Shown here: one piece after another, positions 31,888 to 43,400 of the stretch | Position numbering within the stretch: the stretch's first letter is position 1 | Layout: each line of letters begins with the position of its first letter | Source: Coix lacryma-jobi var. lacryma-jobi | Lineage: Eukaryota > Streptophyta > Magnoliopsida > Poales > Poaceae | DNA: 64,000 bases | Direction: 5' to 3' | NCBI GenBank assembly: GCA_009763385.1 | Contig: CM019822.1 | Coordinates: 12,758,700-12,822,699, forward strand | The notes under the pieces: generated by a model | Seen by the model: only the letters and a program-made list of their open reading frames with translations | Told to the model about the DNA's origin: nothing | The model's database searches: none | Program-made: the position numbers and the translations under genes

Positions 31888-32200
31888 AAGAAGAAGGCAA
31901 ACAAGGAGAAATCCATGATATGGTTGGCGCCATCAATAATAGATGGACTTAATTAAAGTATAGTACGTCTGCATGTGTTGTGGTATTTCCAATAATCGCT
32001 AGAATGACAATGTGTGTGTGATGCTTGATTTACTGTATAATGTTTGGCTTCTTATTATTGTAAGTGTCGGAGAAACGTATGCTTTTTAGAATAAAGTGAT
32101 CGATGGCTTGTTTGTGGTACTAGATATCCCGGCCTATATGTTACTTAATTATGACAATGTGTGTGATCGATGGCTGACTGAAAGAAGGCAAACAGGAGTA
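31878..32200. repeat. partial duplication of the peptide gene's 3' region
   Basis: GGCTGACTGAAAGAA plus GGCAAAC at about 31879-31903 recurs at about 32171-32193. GACAATGTGTGTG recurs at 32005 and 32153. The second set looks like a short decayed copy of the stop-codon and 3' UTR region. Confidence 0.7.
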
Positions 32201-33057
32201 GATACATTTGCCTACTTTTATTGCGAATCACACGGAATAGCGTCGTTAAGTACGTCCTAAATAAAATACGACCACACAATCTTGAATCTGGGTAGACATC
32301 ACCGCTCCTCCGACCAATGCAAATAAAATAGTCCAATGATCACCTATACACACTCTGGAAAAACAAACTATGTGCATCATGACAAAACACGATTGAGATT
32401 GATGATCATCATAGTTAATAATAAGCATCGTGTTCCCTAATTTTCAAGCACATGAAAAATTATTGTCGTCACCTAAATTTTGCAGTTCATATATATAAGC
32501 TACTATGTACTATGTAATGCATAGTTTTACTTCAAATATAAGAATTTGAGTTTTGCTACTTGTTTGTAGGAACGGGTGATTCACCTCTACAAATTATTGT
32601 CAGTCATTGATCATTTAAAAAAATAATTATTGTAATTGCGATATTTAGTTTTACATTTTACTCAAGTCATTAAATCTAATTGATAGTCATTTTCTTTGTC
32701 CCATGAAAACTTGAGGAAACACACGTCTGCAGTGGCGGAACTAGCAATTTTGATGAAGGAGCTGGACAAATATAATGACATCTCTAAGTGTGATTAATAT
32801 ATACATAAGTATATGTCTCAATATTTCTTTTCAATATTTTTACAGTGTAGTTAGTATTATAACGGAAAACAGAATATTATGATAAAATGGATGAATTGGT
32901 GCCTTGTTGTACCGTAAATTGGCATATTTATAGAGAAATTTAAAAAGTTTCACCGCACATCTAAGAAGTTGTGGGCTTGTTTATGGTCAAATCGGTTCAA
33001 ACAACTTTTGAAAAGTATCATTCTACCATTGAACTTAATTTGAAATTTTGAGGAGGG
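32200..33057. other. AT-rich intergenic stretch
   Basis: No gene or transposon end that I recognise. Confidence 0.55.
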
Positions 33058-33376
33058 ACGTTTGGATTCGGGACTAAATTTAGACCTTGTGACATCGAAT
33101 GTTCGGATACTAATTAAAAGGATTGAACATGGGGTAGTTATAAAACTAATTATACAGATCAAGACTATTCACGAGACGAATCTATTAAACCTAAATAATC
33201 CATCTGCTTTTGCACGTATTTACTATAACATCGCATGTCTGATCATAGACTAATTAAGCTTAATAGATTCAGCTCACAAATTAAATCTGTTCAATTAGTT
33301 TAATACGTCTGATTAATATCTAAATATCAATATGAGGCAGAGACTAATAAACTTTATTAGGGCTACAACCAAACTT
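33058..33376. mobile_element. MITE-like sequence
   Basis: GACGTTTGGATTCGGGACTA at the left, CACGAGACGAATCTATTAAA in the middle and GGGCTACAACCAAACTT at the right are phrases of widespread grass MITEs. The ends form only a weak inverted repeat, so class and borders are uncertain. Confidence 0.5.
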
Positions 33377-33528
33377 AATTTATGATTAATGGCTACACTC
33401 CGCAGCAACAAGATTGAGGAGTTTGGCACCGTGCGGTCCACCACGACGACGTCAATCAACTCTGTTTTGCCGATTTGATGATGCCGGAAAAAGAAGAGAC
33501 AGACAGTGTACAGTAGACTGTACACGTA

Positions 33529-33619
33529 CTTCCTCCGCCCCTAAATAACTGTCTTTAAAAATCCGTGTTTCCCTCACAGACACGCTTTTCGGACAACGAT
33601 TAAAAAGGGACTGAGGAAG
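33529..33619. mobile_element. short Stowaway-like MITE
   Basis: CTTCCTCCGCCCC at the left and a mirrored GGGACTGAGGAAG at the right, flanked by TA (33527-33528 and 33620-33621). This matches the CTCCCTCCGTCCC-type TIR and TA target of Stowaway (Tc1/mariner) elements. Only 91 bp, so probably internally deleted. Confidence 0.65.
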
Positions 33620-33703
33620 TAGGCGCGCGTGATCTACTACTACGAGCTCACGTCTGAACATTTGCACCGGCAGTCGCCGGTCCATCAATAGCATGCACAC
33701 TAA

Positions 33704-34725
33704 GGGCAGTCCCAATGCATGGTTTCTTGGCATAGATTCCAAGAGAGAAAATAAGCAATTAATACTAGTAGAAACTATCCTTTCCAATCCATGGTTTCTA
33801 TATCAATGATTATACAAAGAATGACTTTAAATGCAACACAAAACAGCGATGGATCATGTGTGGCAAACTCTTTGCAGCCAACATGTTGCCACCCGTTTGC
33901 AAAAAAAGACTGACAAACACAAGAATATATGTTTCAACCATATCAAATAGCGACCAATATATGTTTCCAGAACCTATTAAGATAGCAGGTACTATCGACC
34001 GTCTCATACATATATAGATAGAAGTAGCATCATCTTATACCAATATATGTTTCCAATATATATAGTATTGCATAGTCAGCATCAATACATCGACCATTGA
34101 GGGTGGCCGGATCACCCCTGCCCCGCCCGACCTTGTCTTGCCTTGAGGGCCGACGCAGTTGATTCATGGTCAGAGATTTGGTATGAGTTGGGGGAAGAGT
34201 TGGGGAAGAAGACTAGGTTTGGATTGAGGGGCTTGGAGAAGGGGGGATTTGGAGGCAGCGGCACCGGATGAAGACCGGAGGCGGGCGAGCGCGGGAGCAT
34301 TTCACCGGAGGCGGGAGAGCGCGGGATCCGGACCTTGCGCGGCGGCTGCTCGAGTGAATCACGCAGGAGAAAGAGCGCGGGGTCAGCGGCTGCAGCAGGC
34401 GAGCACGGGAGCACAGCAGGCGAGCGCGGGAGCAGCAGCAGCGAGCGCGGGAATGGCGGGCGAGCGCGCGCCATCTCTCGCGGCGGCAGGTGGAGCAGTG
34501 GATCCGGCATTGAAAGCTCGAAACTGGTGGTTTCTCCCCAGTGCGATTTTGGTCGTTTCGATCCACCTCGTTGCTAGCGTCGACTCGGTTCCCAGATGAA
34601 GAAACGGTTTCTCTCTATTTCTCCTCTCTCTCTCTTTTATTGCAGTGCCACATCAGCAAAATATTTATGAGAGAGCCTAATTAATACACATAGAAACCAT
34701 AATTAATTCCCCATTGGGACTGCCC
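33704..34725. mobile_element. PIF/Harbinger-type element with GC-rich cargo
   Basis: Ends GGGCAGTCCCAATG and CATTGGGACTGCCC are perfect 14-bp inverted repeats. TAA flanks both sides (33701-33703 and 34726-34728). Subterminal GGTTTC/GAAACC also mirror. The interior holds a GC-rich block (34200-34570) with repeated GAGCGCGGGAGCA-like units and open frames on both strands, unlike the AT-rich arms. No transposase is present, so the element is non-autonomous and may carry captured host sequence. Confidence 0.88.
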
Positions 34726-34728
34726 TAA

Positions 34729-36652
34729 CCCTACTCAGCCCACGGCGTGTCAAGCTAGCTCGCGCTGACTGCCAAATGGAATATTCGCATCCAACGTTCA
34801 GGATTCCGCCTGCGGAAAATCCGATGGTTCTGGCAGAGACAATCCGGTGGATCGGACGCAGCAGTCTCCGTCCAGCTAGCTATGCGATTGCGATTTGTGA
34901 ATGTGAAACTAACAATTAAAGTAGTGATGGACAGAGACCTAGCTTTTCCCTTCGAGACCGACCCTCAGCTAGACTTGGACTAGAATAGGAAATTTTGACT
35001 GGGCTACTTACTACACACAGTCCACATACTCCGTATATTAATTACAAATGCCTCGTGACTTCATCAGTTGCTGATCTCGATCGTAAACAAAGGAAAAAGG
35101 TCTTAAGGCCAAAATGATACATCAGTTCAGTTTTTCAAAAATAAAGAAAAGAGAAGATACCCTCCTCCTACGTAGCTTTTTTGAATGAAACTGTCTGCCC
35201 ACCAGCAAATTAAATATTAGTCCTGATTCCTGAAATATACTATAAGGCATCAAGTTGAATTGAGAAAAAACCAAAAAGGTACTGTACTTGTTTCGACTTT
35301 CACCTCAGCTCTGATGATCTCACCAACTATAGAGCGTCCATAGTTTATTTGCTTCTTTATTAAGCGCCGCATTTCCAACAGAGAAACAGTTTTCTCATGG
35401 ATCAGGCGGTTCATATACGTAGTACGTGTACTACTAATTGTGCGTGTGCTTGGCACTGAGCGCGCGCTTCTTGGAAATTTCTCTGTTTTTTCTTCTGATG
35501 ATGATCGAAAGCAAAACTGTTTCTCCTTTTGAACGTTAGGAGAACATCAAATCACAGCGCACATCACTCCTCCGTACACCGTGATCACAAGGCAATTAGT
35601 TAGTGAAAATGCCAATTAAATAATCACTGTCATATATTATTTCCAATTTCTCGATCGATCGATCGGTGAGTTTCTCGAGATCTCCGCTTGGAACAAGGCA
35701 TGCAGCAGTATTCCCGGCACCTTCCACTGCGTCTTCCAAGCCGGTGTACATAGGGAAAGTGCCCTACCGACCGTAACTTCTTGCTGGTGGGATAGACACA
35801 TTGCTCACGGCAACGCATGCAAAGACGACGACGACGCCAACAGTGAGCAGCCCAACACCGAAAGGCGAAAGAGCGACACATCGTCATCACAAATGACGAA
35901 TTGGGGCGTCTAGTTTTGAATTAATTTGTCGCAAATTCGTAAGAAACGGATCGCCTGACCGACCGACATCTTTTGTTCGCAATGCGAGTTAAACACACAC
36001 ACTCGTGACTCGTGACGTCGGCGCACAGAGCGTTGACTTATATACGTGTGCATTTTCTAGCTTGCTTCGCGAATTAGTCAGCTTAACCTGCGAGTCGCAC
36101 ACGTAAAAGGTGAAGCCATATGGAAGTTTCAGTGTGACAGCCCGACCTTGATATATGACATGCATGCTGCATTTAGGAAGACCGCCTTGTCTCGCGACAT
36201 CCCACCATTAGATATATCCCTGCTAGCTTAAAACACTATATAATAGAGAGAGTGATCGATCGCGTACCCTGCTTATATATAGCATCCTACGAGCTAGCCC
36301 AATCGTATATACTCCACTCCCAAGAAATCGTAAAGCTAGGTATTATTCCTATGTTTTAAGTTTTTTTTGAAATTAAATATATGCAAAAATGTATTTTACT
36401 AACCCAATTTATTATAAATTGTAAAGGACAATTGTTGGTGGAGATAAGTGTTAGTTTATTTATTTCTTATCAGTAACATGATGATCATTATGAATAAAAT
36501 CTTGTTCAAATTCAATTGTTTCTTACCTGTATTCATTTCCTGCTTGAAGTGATTGACAAATTATTAGGAATTACCGGAACCCCGGAAAAGTTTAGAACTA
36601 TCCTTATTGGCAGCAGTAAGACTAGAGGGAAAATAACTAACCTTCTAGTTAG
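34729..36652. other. intergenic stretch, no gene recognised
   Basis: Holds CG-poor and mixed sequence with a short minus-strand open frame at 35640-35890 that I could not assign. A segment at 36066-36130 resembles 37339-37395. TATA-like TTATATATAG near 36271 may be a relic promoter. Confidence 0.45.
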
Positions 36653-37154
36653 AGCAACTCCAGCAATAGCCTATAAAACAGGATTCCCTACTTTTAATTT
36701 GAGTACTTCCCCTCTACTTTGAGGGCCCTATTTTTTTTGGCTCCACTCCAACAGTGCCACTCAAATAGAGTACTCAAATTCATTTAAATTATCAATGACA
36801 TGTGGAGCCTGATTGACTAACTCGGACAAAACATAATATGGATCTGATGGTGCGGGCCATGACAGGAAAGTGGCCCGAAGTTGCCCATCGTGGGTCGAGG
36901 GAGTCCGCCGTCGTGAGAATTGTCGCGGTTGTCCGAGGGAGGAGAGGGAGCGCGTCAAGGGGAGGAGAGAGAGCGCCTGTAGGGATGAGGGCCGAGCTGT
37001 GGGCCAACGAGAACGAGGTCTCAGGGAAGGATTTGAGAGTCCACTCAAATTTCAAGACACTAGTAGGGCCCTGTTGCTGCTGGAGCTCGTTTTTTTTTAA
37101 CCGAGTCCTCATATTTAGCTATGAGGGCTTAAGTAGGGTCCTGCTGGAGTTGCT
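36653..37154. mobile_element. short TIR element, class uncertain
   Basis: AGCAACTCCAGCA (36653-36665) and TGCTGGAGTTGCT (37142-37154) are perfect 13-bp inverted repeats. No clear target duplication could be fixed. The middle (36835-37075) is GC-rich relative to the arms. Confidence 0.7.
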
Positions 37155-38034
37155 TTGACAATTTTATTAAACTGGCTAACGATACAATTTTCTGTCAGGC
37201 AACAGTAAAGAAATTACCCATAAGAAACCTTCTGTCGGGATGCTTATAGAAAACAAAATATAATCAATTTCTCCGTCGAGAGCTACCGCGTAGTTTTTGT
37301 GTGTGTGTGTGTGCATTGCCTGCGCTGGCGATTGCGAACCAGGCAGCTTAGCCAACGAGTCGCACACGTAGGTAAAACCATGAAGTTTCGGAGTAAGCTC
37401 GATCGACCGACCATGGCATGCGCGCGGCATGCCTCCGTATAACACTCATCACGTACTAGCCAGTTGATCTCTCGTAGCTCATCCCAACAAAGAAAACAAA
37501 ACTGTCTCCGCCTATACACTACCAGAATCCTGAATTACTTTGCGGCCATAGATTTTATTGAGTGCCAAAATAAAACCGCCAAGAAAAGTGTAGTTTCCTT
37601 GGCTGCATACATCACCTCCAGGAAATGGATATTCTTGAGTGCTAAACCAACCGCCAAGGTAATTCCATGTTTCCTTGAGTGTTGTTACAACCCCCCAGGT
37701 AATGTTAATTTTCTGGGTGCTATTTGAAACCGCCAGGTAAATCTTATTTCCTTGAGTGCTATTCGAAACCGCCAAGGTAATTCCTATTTCCTTGAGTGCT
37801 ATTCAAAACCGCTAAGGTAATTCTGAGAGATTTAAAATTCAATTTTTTTGAATTTTACAATGACCTCGGACGGTGATTTGGCCTAAACCAAAGTTGTAGT
37901 ATTCGACAAGATCTTAAAAGTTTTAGTTTAAACTTTTTACATTGAAATCATGTAGGGTTTCAAATATCCACTACAAGATTCCATAAAGTGAATATAAAAG
38001 AGAAAAACAAGTTAGGTATTCACAAAATACTCAA

Positions 38035-38089
38035 TGGTGTAGTGGTCAGGGCATTTCAATTTAAAGCTCTAGGTCATGAGTTCGATTCC
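38035..38089 (+). other. tRNA-like Pol III A and B boxes inside CACTA
   Basis: TGGTGTAGTGG (38035-38045) matches an A box and AGTTCGATTCC (38079-38089) a B box; their starts are 44 bases apart as in a tRNA gene. The T-stem does not pair well and no clean cloverleaf forms, so it is a tRNA or SINE-head relic. Confidence 0.55.
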
Positions 38090-38120
38090 TAGGAGATGCA
38101 AATGTGAAGTATGTTTTTGC

Positions 38121-38528
38121 TGATTTATGATTTTGCTCATGTTTCCTTGGCGGTCACTTGCAGTCAAGAAAAATAATTTCCTTGGCGGTTAGAAACATTT
38201 CCTTGGAGGTTAATGGCCCTTAAGGAAACTATTTTACTTGGCGGTTATTGTATTTTCTTGGCTCTCTGGTAAATTAAGTAAGGTCGCAATTTGCTTGACG
38301 GCTAGCCTTCAAGTAAATCATCCTTGATTTATGATTTTTGCTCATGTTTCCTTGGCGGTCACTTGCAGTCAAGAAAAATAATTTCCTTGGCGGTTAGAAA
38401 CATTTCCTTGAGTTTAATGGCCCTTAAGGAAACTATTTTACTTGGCGGTTATTGTATTTTCTTGGCTCTCTGGTAATTAAGTAAGGTCGCAATTTGCTTG
38501 ACGGCTAGCCTTCAAGTAAATCATCCTT
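38121..38528. repeat. 204-bp tandem duplication inside CACTA
   Basis: TGATTTATGATTTT(T)GCTCATG starts at 38121 and 38325; the two copies are nearly identical to 38324 and 38528. Confidence 0.93.
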
Positions 38529-39157
38529 GAGTGTCAAAACTGTCAAGGAAACTAGTTTCCCTTGCCTCCTATCCTTGAGTGAATTTGCTTGACAGTTTAT
38601 AGTCAAGGACTATTACTTTGGCGGTTTTTCCCCCTTTTTTGGTGGTTTTTGGCACTCAAGGTAATTCAGATTCTAGTAGTGATATTCGTGCGGCACTTAA
38701 ACGACGTACACAACAACTGCACGCCCCACCTACGCGGAGATGAACAGGCCGGAGGAGAGATCATCGAGCTGCCCGTACGTGAGAACTGTGTCCCCAAAGC
38801 TCTATCTATCAATCTACCCTACTAACCATCATATAATAATTATAAGTCCACCCTAAAAACATCCCCCGCTGAAATGGTCTTACTAAATCCACACAAAACT
38901 GTACCCACAAAACTAACCTCATAAAAATTGACCATTCAGATTTGATTCGTAATCTTCTCTCTTTTTACTCAGTCACATCTAACGAACCAAATTAAATGTA
39001 TGGTATCTCTCCAACTCAATCATCTCCACCAACACAAGAATTACGGAAGGGAAAAAATCGCCGAAAACAAACCGCGTTAAAGACCTCCAAGAATTACAGA
39101 AGAAAAAATATCGTCAAAGGGAAACGCGTGAAGACCTCCGCGCTCCCTCTCCAGGCA

Positions 39158-39640
39158 ATGGACGCCGGCGTGACGCCATCGCTAGGGCGTGACGCGTGGT
39201 TAGTACTATGCAGGCTCCTGCTCTCTGCACTGGTACTATTCACATTCCTTGCCCACAAATATTGGAAAACACGGGTAACGATCAATGCAGTCGAGAAGTT
39301 CCTCCAAATGCAACAAATGCTTTGTCCCACTAGGTTTGCCTACACTGACATCACTGCGGTTACTAGCCATTTCAGAGACAAGTTGGGTCAGGGAGGATAC
39401 GGCTCCGTATACAAGGGTGTGCTACTCCCAGGCAATGTGCATGTAGCTGTCAAGATGCTGGGCAACTCCAATTGCAATGGGGATGAGTTCATCAGTGAAG
39501 TCTCCACCATTGGTAGGATCCACCATATCAACGTGGTCAGTCTTGTGGGCTTCTGTGCAGAGGAAATGAGAAGGGCACTTGTGTATGAGTACATGCCAAT
39601 GGTTCTCTTTTCAAGACAAGTATATATTCTCAGCCGAGCG
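39158..39640 (+). pseudogene. Lr10-like receptor kinase, truncated in kinase domain
   Basis: From MDAGVTPSLG the product has a hydrophobic segment (LLLSALVLFTFL, 39205-39260) and then the juxtamembrane CPTRFAYTDITAVT and kinase subdomains: glycine loop GQGGYGSVYKG, invariant Lys in VAVKML, Glu in FISEVSTIGR, and VSLVGFCAEE with LVYEYMP. These match the LRK10L/PR5K-type rust-resistance kinases of grasses. After YEYMP a frameshift occurs; KYIFSAERSFS is still readable near 39615-39645, then homology stops. The catalytic loop, DFG and C-lobe are absent. The frame is open upstream to 38996, but the start at 39158 fits the membrane segment better. No extracellular Cys-rich domain is seen. Unlikely to be an active kinase. 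Confidence 0.85.
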
Positions 39641-39883
39641 AAGTTTCTCTTATATCCAAAAGAAAGATCATACTTGCAAAGGAGTATAGTTTAGAAATAG
39701 GTCCATATATCCCGCATCTCCACACACTTGCACACTCAACCCAGTGTTGACCTAATCTTAGTATGGTTCGGGCTTTGACTTCGTAAGCAAGCCATCCCTT
39801 GTATACCTACCCAAAACTCCACTAAAAATACTAGAGGTAGGATACAAAGACAATGATCAAAGCCTTCGGTGAGGATGCTATAC
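39641..39883. other. unassigned sequence between kinase remnant and LTR
   Basis: Begins where kinase homology is lost and ends at the LTR fragment; not recognised. Confidence 0.4.
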
Positions 39884-40017
39884 TGAAAGGACCTAATTGC
39901 CTAGAGGGGGGTGAATAGGCCTATATCGAATCCTGAAAGTCACAAACTCGAAATGCGGAAGTTAAAATACCAACCGGAACTTCCTGTGCACACCACCAGA
40001 ACTTTCGGTGCCCTACG
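39884..40017 (-). repeat. Sirevirus-type LTR end, minus strand fragment
   Basis: TGAAAGGACC and CTAGAGGGGGGTGAATAGG are, on the minus strand, an LTR tail of the CACCCCCCTCTAG...CCTTTCA kind seen in the other LTRs here. It is cut by the gypsy insertion at 40018. CCGGAACTTCC motifs resemble the fragment at 57800-60547. Confidence 0.75.
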
Positions 40018-41224
40018 TGTCGGGGGTCCACAAAAGGGGTACCCCAATCAACGCGAACAAATAGGTTAAACCTAGAACGCCTGTAAATAACAAACCTAAC
40101 TAGCCTAACCCCCTAAAGAGACCAATCCCTCGAGGCCCACAACGCTGGCCCGCCAAGCCAGCCCTCGGGCGAGCACTCACTAAAACCTCGAGTCCTGGCA
40201 TATAGGGCTCGAGCCCCCCACAGCCGAACACCGCACCTCGAGACCCACACGCGGGCCTCGAGCCTCTCTGGCACGACAGCCTATCCCTCGAGACGCTTTA
40301 TGCTTCCTTCGAGCGGCGCAGACATCGGATGCCAGCCCCATACCGCGCATTTAATACATCCACCTACTCCAGTCACACGTCCCTTGCAGCCGACGTGTAC
40401 CACAGTAACCAGGGCAGAGTCAAGTCTCGTTTTCACCACAAGCATGGGCAAAAGGGCGCCAGTACGGCACTGTTAGCCCATACCCTACGCTGTTGCACGT
40501 CCAAGCCACGTCTCGAGGCCCGGATGCCCACTACTCAATCAAATTTCCACGGGACTTGCCCATACTCGCGGGGGCTCGAGCCCCCGTAGGCGCCACCTCG
40601 AGGCCGGCTCCGCGCCCCTCGAGCCCTAACCGCTTTCATGCTATTGGAAGACAGGTACCCCAAGATCCGGAGGGACCCCGCCGTGTCCTGTATGTGCCGG
40701 AATGGGTGCTGTACGGCTTCTACATCGTCGCGTCATCACGTCCGCGCCGGATGGAGGCCACGCCCCAAGGACGCCTCAACAGCAACGCCCACGTCGGCTC
40801 CAGTGGCCCCGACAAGACAGGGATCCTACCCCTCTCCGTATTGGGCATCGTACGCCCCGACACCTGTAGTATCCTTGTGTAACCCTGGCCTCCCCTTGCT
40901 CTATAAAAGGGGACGCCAGGGCCCTTCGCGCGCGGAGAGGAACAAGACGCAAGTCCACGATTACACGACTCTGAAAGGGACAACACACGAGTCCACACAC
41001 ACACATACGAGTCCGGACTCCGGTCCACGCTCACTGGGCTTGTATTCGCCCCTGTACAAGCACTTAGGTGCAAGTAATACAAGAACCTCCTCCCCCGCTG
41101 GACGTAGGGCCTTCTTTGCCCGAACCAGGATAAATCCTTGTGTCATCTTGCATCACCATCCAGGAAGAGAAGCACGCGATCATATTACTCGTTGGTGTCA
41201 TACCCCCGGTTCGAAACACCGACA
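40018..41224 (+). repeat. 5' LTR of gypsy element
   Basis: 1207 bp, TG...CA, rich in CTCGAG. TATA box TATAAAAG at 40902-40909 with the leader beginning near GGGGACGCCAGG. Matches the 3' LTR throughout. Confidence 0.95.
40902..40909 (+). promoter_or_regulatory. gypsy LTR TATA box
   Basis: TATAAAAG; the same position in the 3' LTR reads TATAAAGG (one A fewer). Confidence 0.75.
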
Positions 41225-41227
41225 GTT

Positions 41228-41246
41228 TGGCGCGCCAGATAGGGGC
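41228..41246 (+). promoter_or_regulatory. gypsy primer-binding site
   Basis: TGGCGCGCCAGATAGGGGC begins three bases after the LTR end; TGG pairs with a tRNA CCA end. Which tRNA is not determined. Confidence 0.7.
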
Positions 41247-41281
41247 TTCGCGTGTCGAGTCGGTTTCTCGCTGTTTCCTGG

Positions 41282-43400
41282 ATGGCTGCTTCGACTCCTT
41301 CGTTCTCTGCCGGTGCCGTCATCTGGTTCGGGAGCCTCGAGTTCCTGGCCACCGACAACGGCAACGAGCTGACCTTGCTCTCCACGGAGGCCCGAGTGGA
41401 GGGCGTGTCACGCCACCCCGTGCGAGGAGCGTGGCACGTCGCCCACACCACCACGCGTCGCCGCCCCGTGAGCGGCGCCGTCGTCACCATCGTCGCCAGG
41501 CACAGGCGGTGTCGGCGGTGTACACCCACTTCCCCGTGGCCGGCGCGGAGTTCCCAGGTGGAGCCTGCCCGGCGCACGGCCGGAGACTTCCGGGCGCGCG
41601 CCCGCGCCCACCCAGCAACTCCGCGTTCATCATGCGCACGGACCAGGAGCCAGGCCAGAGGCCTCCGAGCCGTGCACCGTCGACGCCACCCAGCCTCCTC
41701 CCGCACGGGGTGTACCGCGCTCGACGCCGCGGTTTCCCGTTCGGCCTCGACAGCTCCGCAGCAGCCTACGCCTGCCAGCTCAACGAGCGCCGTTGGGACC
41801 GACCGCCGGTAGGCCAGGAGCAGCACCCGGGCGTGCTACTGCAGGCCATGGCCAACCTGGAGATCGTCCACCCCGCGTACGTCGACCGCGGCTTCTCGCG
41901 AGCCATCGAGCCACCCCGGCGAGCCACCGTTGGAGAGTGTACCGCGCGCTGCGCAGTCCCAGCATCTGCCAAGGCGGCACGCCGTCACAGCTCCGACTCC
42001 GACGAATACGACCACCACGACCTGACCTCTGGGATCCCACCAGGGAGTGCTTCCAACTCGAGGGGGTCGTATGCGATATCGAGGACGAGGGCGACGACGG
42101 CAGGCCGGCGCTCGATCTAGAAGGCCCCAGCGACGTGGCCGCGGCAGGCGGATCACGTGTTCAGGGGAGGAACGAACCTCCAGCACCGGCTGCACCGCCT
42201 CAGCACGACGACGGCCGGGCGGCGCAACTCGCGCATGTGCAGGAGGCAATCACCAAAGCCGAGGAAGAACGGCGACACCTGCTGCAGCTCCCGGCAAACT
42301 CTGGTGCAGGAACCACCCCAGCCCCGAGGAGCCGGAGCTCGAGGTCGGGCTCGAGAGGTCCACCGCGGATCCTCGAGGACGGGGCACCAGCACGCCCCGA
42401 GGTATGCTTCCCGCGAGCCGGGCAGAACGTGGTGGTGGCGGCGATGATGCTCCGTGATCTACCCGCCGTCTCCAACCCTGACGCCAGGCGCATGCTTGGG
42501 GAAATGAAGAACCTCCTCGAGACAGCCGCTGTGCAGCAGGCCGAGAGCTCGGCGTCCCGCCGGCGCGGAGCAGCCTCGGGGAAGCCAGCGGACACGCCCC
42601 GCAACGAGCGCGAGGCATCCGTCCACCCAGCCGGACGCCTCTCGAGCTAGGCCAGTCCGCGAATGGATCATCGACAACAGCCACCTCGAGACCCCAACGA
42701 CGCCCGCAACGACATCAACCGCCGGCGCAAGGACAAGGGGGCCCAGGAGCGTGGCTATAGCGCCCATCGAGAGGGCGCTACGACAGCGACGAGGACCGGC
42801 AAGTCCTCGAGCCCCCGGGCCCCAGAGTCTTCAGCCGGGCCATCCGCAGCTCAACCCTCCCCGACCGCTTCCGACCGCCGACCAACATCGTGAAGTACGA
42901 CGGGGAGGTCGAGCCCAGCTCTGGCTCTCGACTTCCGCCTAGGCTGCCAACTGGGCGGAGCGAAGAACGACGACCGTGTGATCATACGCCAACTCCCACT
43001 TTACCTCTCGGACACCGCCCGCCGGTGGCTCGAGGGGCTCCCGCCGGATCGGATCGACGACTGGGCCGACCTAGTCAGGGTCTTCGACGGGAATTTCAAG
43101 GGGACTTGCGTGCGCCCAGGCAACCCCTGGGACCTACGGCGTTGCAGGCAGGCGGCGGACGAGCCCCTCCGCGACTTTGCTCGGCGGTTCTCGAAGCAGC
43201 GCCTCGAGCTCCCCACGTGCCTGATGAGGACGTCATCTCAGCGTTCCTCGCGGGCACGACGTGCCAAGAGCTAGTTCATGAGCTAGGACGCTACCGTCCT
43301 AGGACGGTCGAGGACCTGATGGATCGCGTCACCAGCTTTGCCTCAGCGATGAGGCAGTGGGGCCTTCTTTGGCCGTTCCACGGACAAAGGTAAGGCGGTG
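41282..43400 (+). pseudogene. gypsy gag
   Basis: Starts MAASTPSFSAGAVIWFGSLE 58 bases after the LTR end. The first half is Arg/Pro/Ala rich and frame-shifted in several places. The retrotransposon gag core is clear at 42978-43330: LPLYLSDTARRWLEGLPPD, then DWADLVRVFDGNFKGT, DEPLRDFARRFSKQR and FLAGTTCQELVHELGR, split over two frames. Further on, near 43606-43665, CTYHRGPVNHKLKDC looks like an unusual zinc-knuckle-type Cys/His motif. Gag would form the virus-like particle. The shifts mean this copy would not give a full protein as read. Confidence 0.8.

Larger units (their letters stand above)
37517..38681. mobile_element. non-autonomous CACTA (En/Spm) element
   Basis: Starts CACTACCAGAATCCTGAATT and ends with the reverse complement of CACTACTAGAATCTGAATTA. 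ATA is duplicated on both sides (37514-37516 and 38682-38684), the 3-bp target of CACTA elements. Subterminal units such as CCTTGAGTGC and CCGCCAAGGTAATT are repeated many times at both ends, as expected for transposase binding. Length 1165 bp, no transposase. It contains a tRNA-like segment and a 204-bp tandem repeat. Confidence 0.93.

Noticed and set aside
35640..35890. Cys/Arg-rich minus-strand open frame, possible small secreted protein
   Set aside because: Signal-like residues appear only in another frame; no family recognised and a poly-CGAT run suggests chance.
38030..38098. Functional tRNA gene
   Set aside because: A and B boxes exist but the T-stem and acceptor stem do not pair.
42047..42684. 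Several open frames on both strands in gypsy gag
   Set aside because: Shadows of GC-rich gag sequence with frame shifts.
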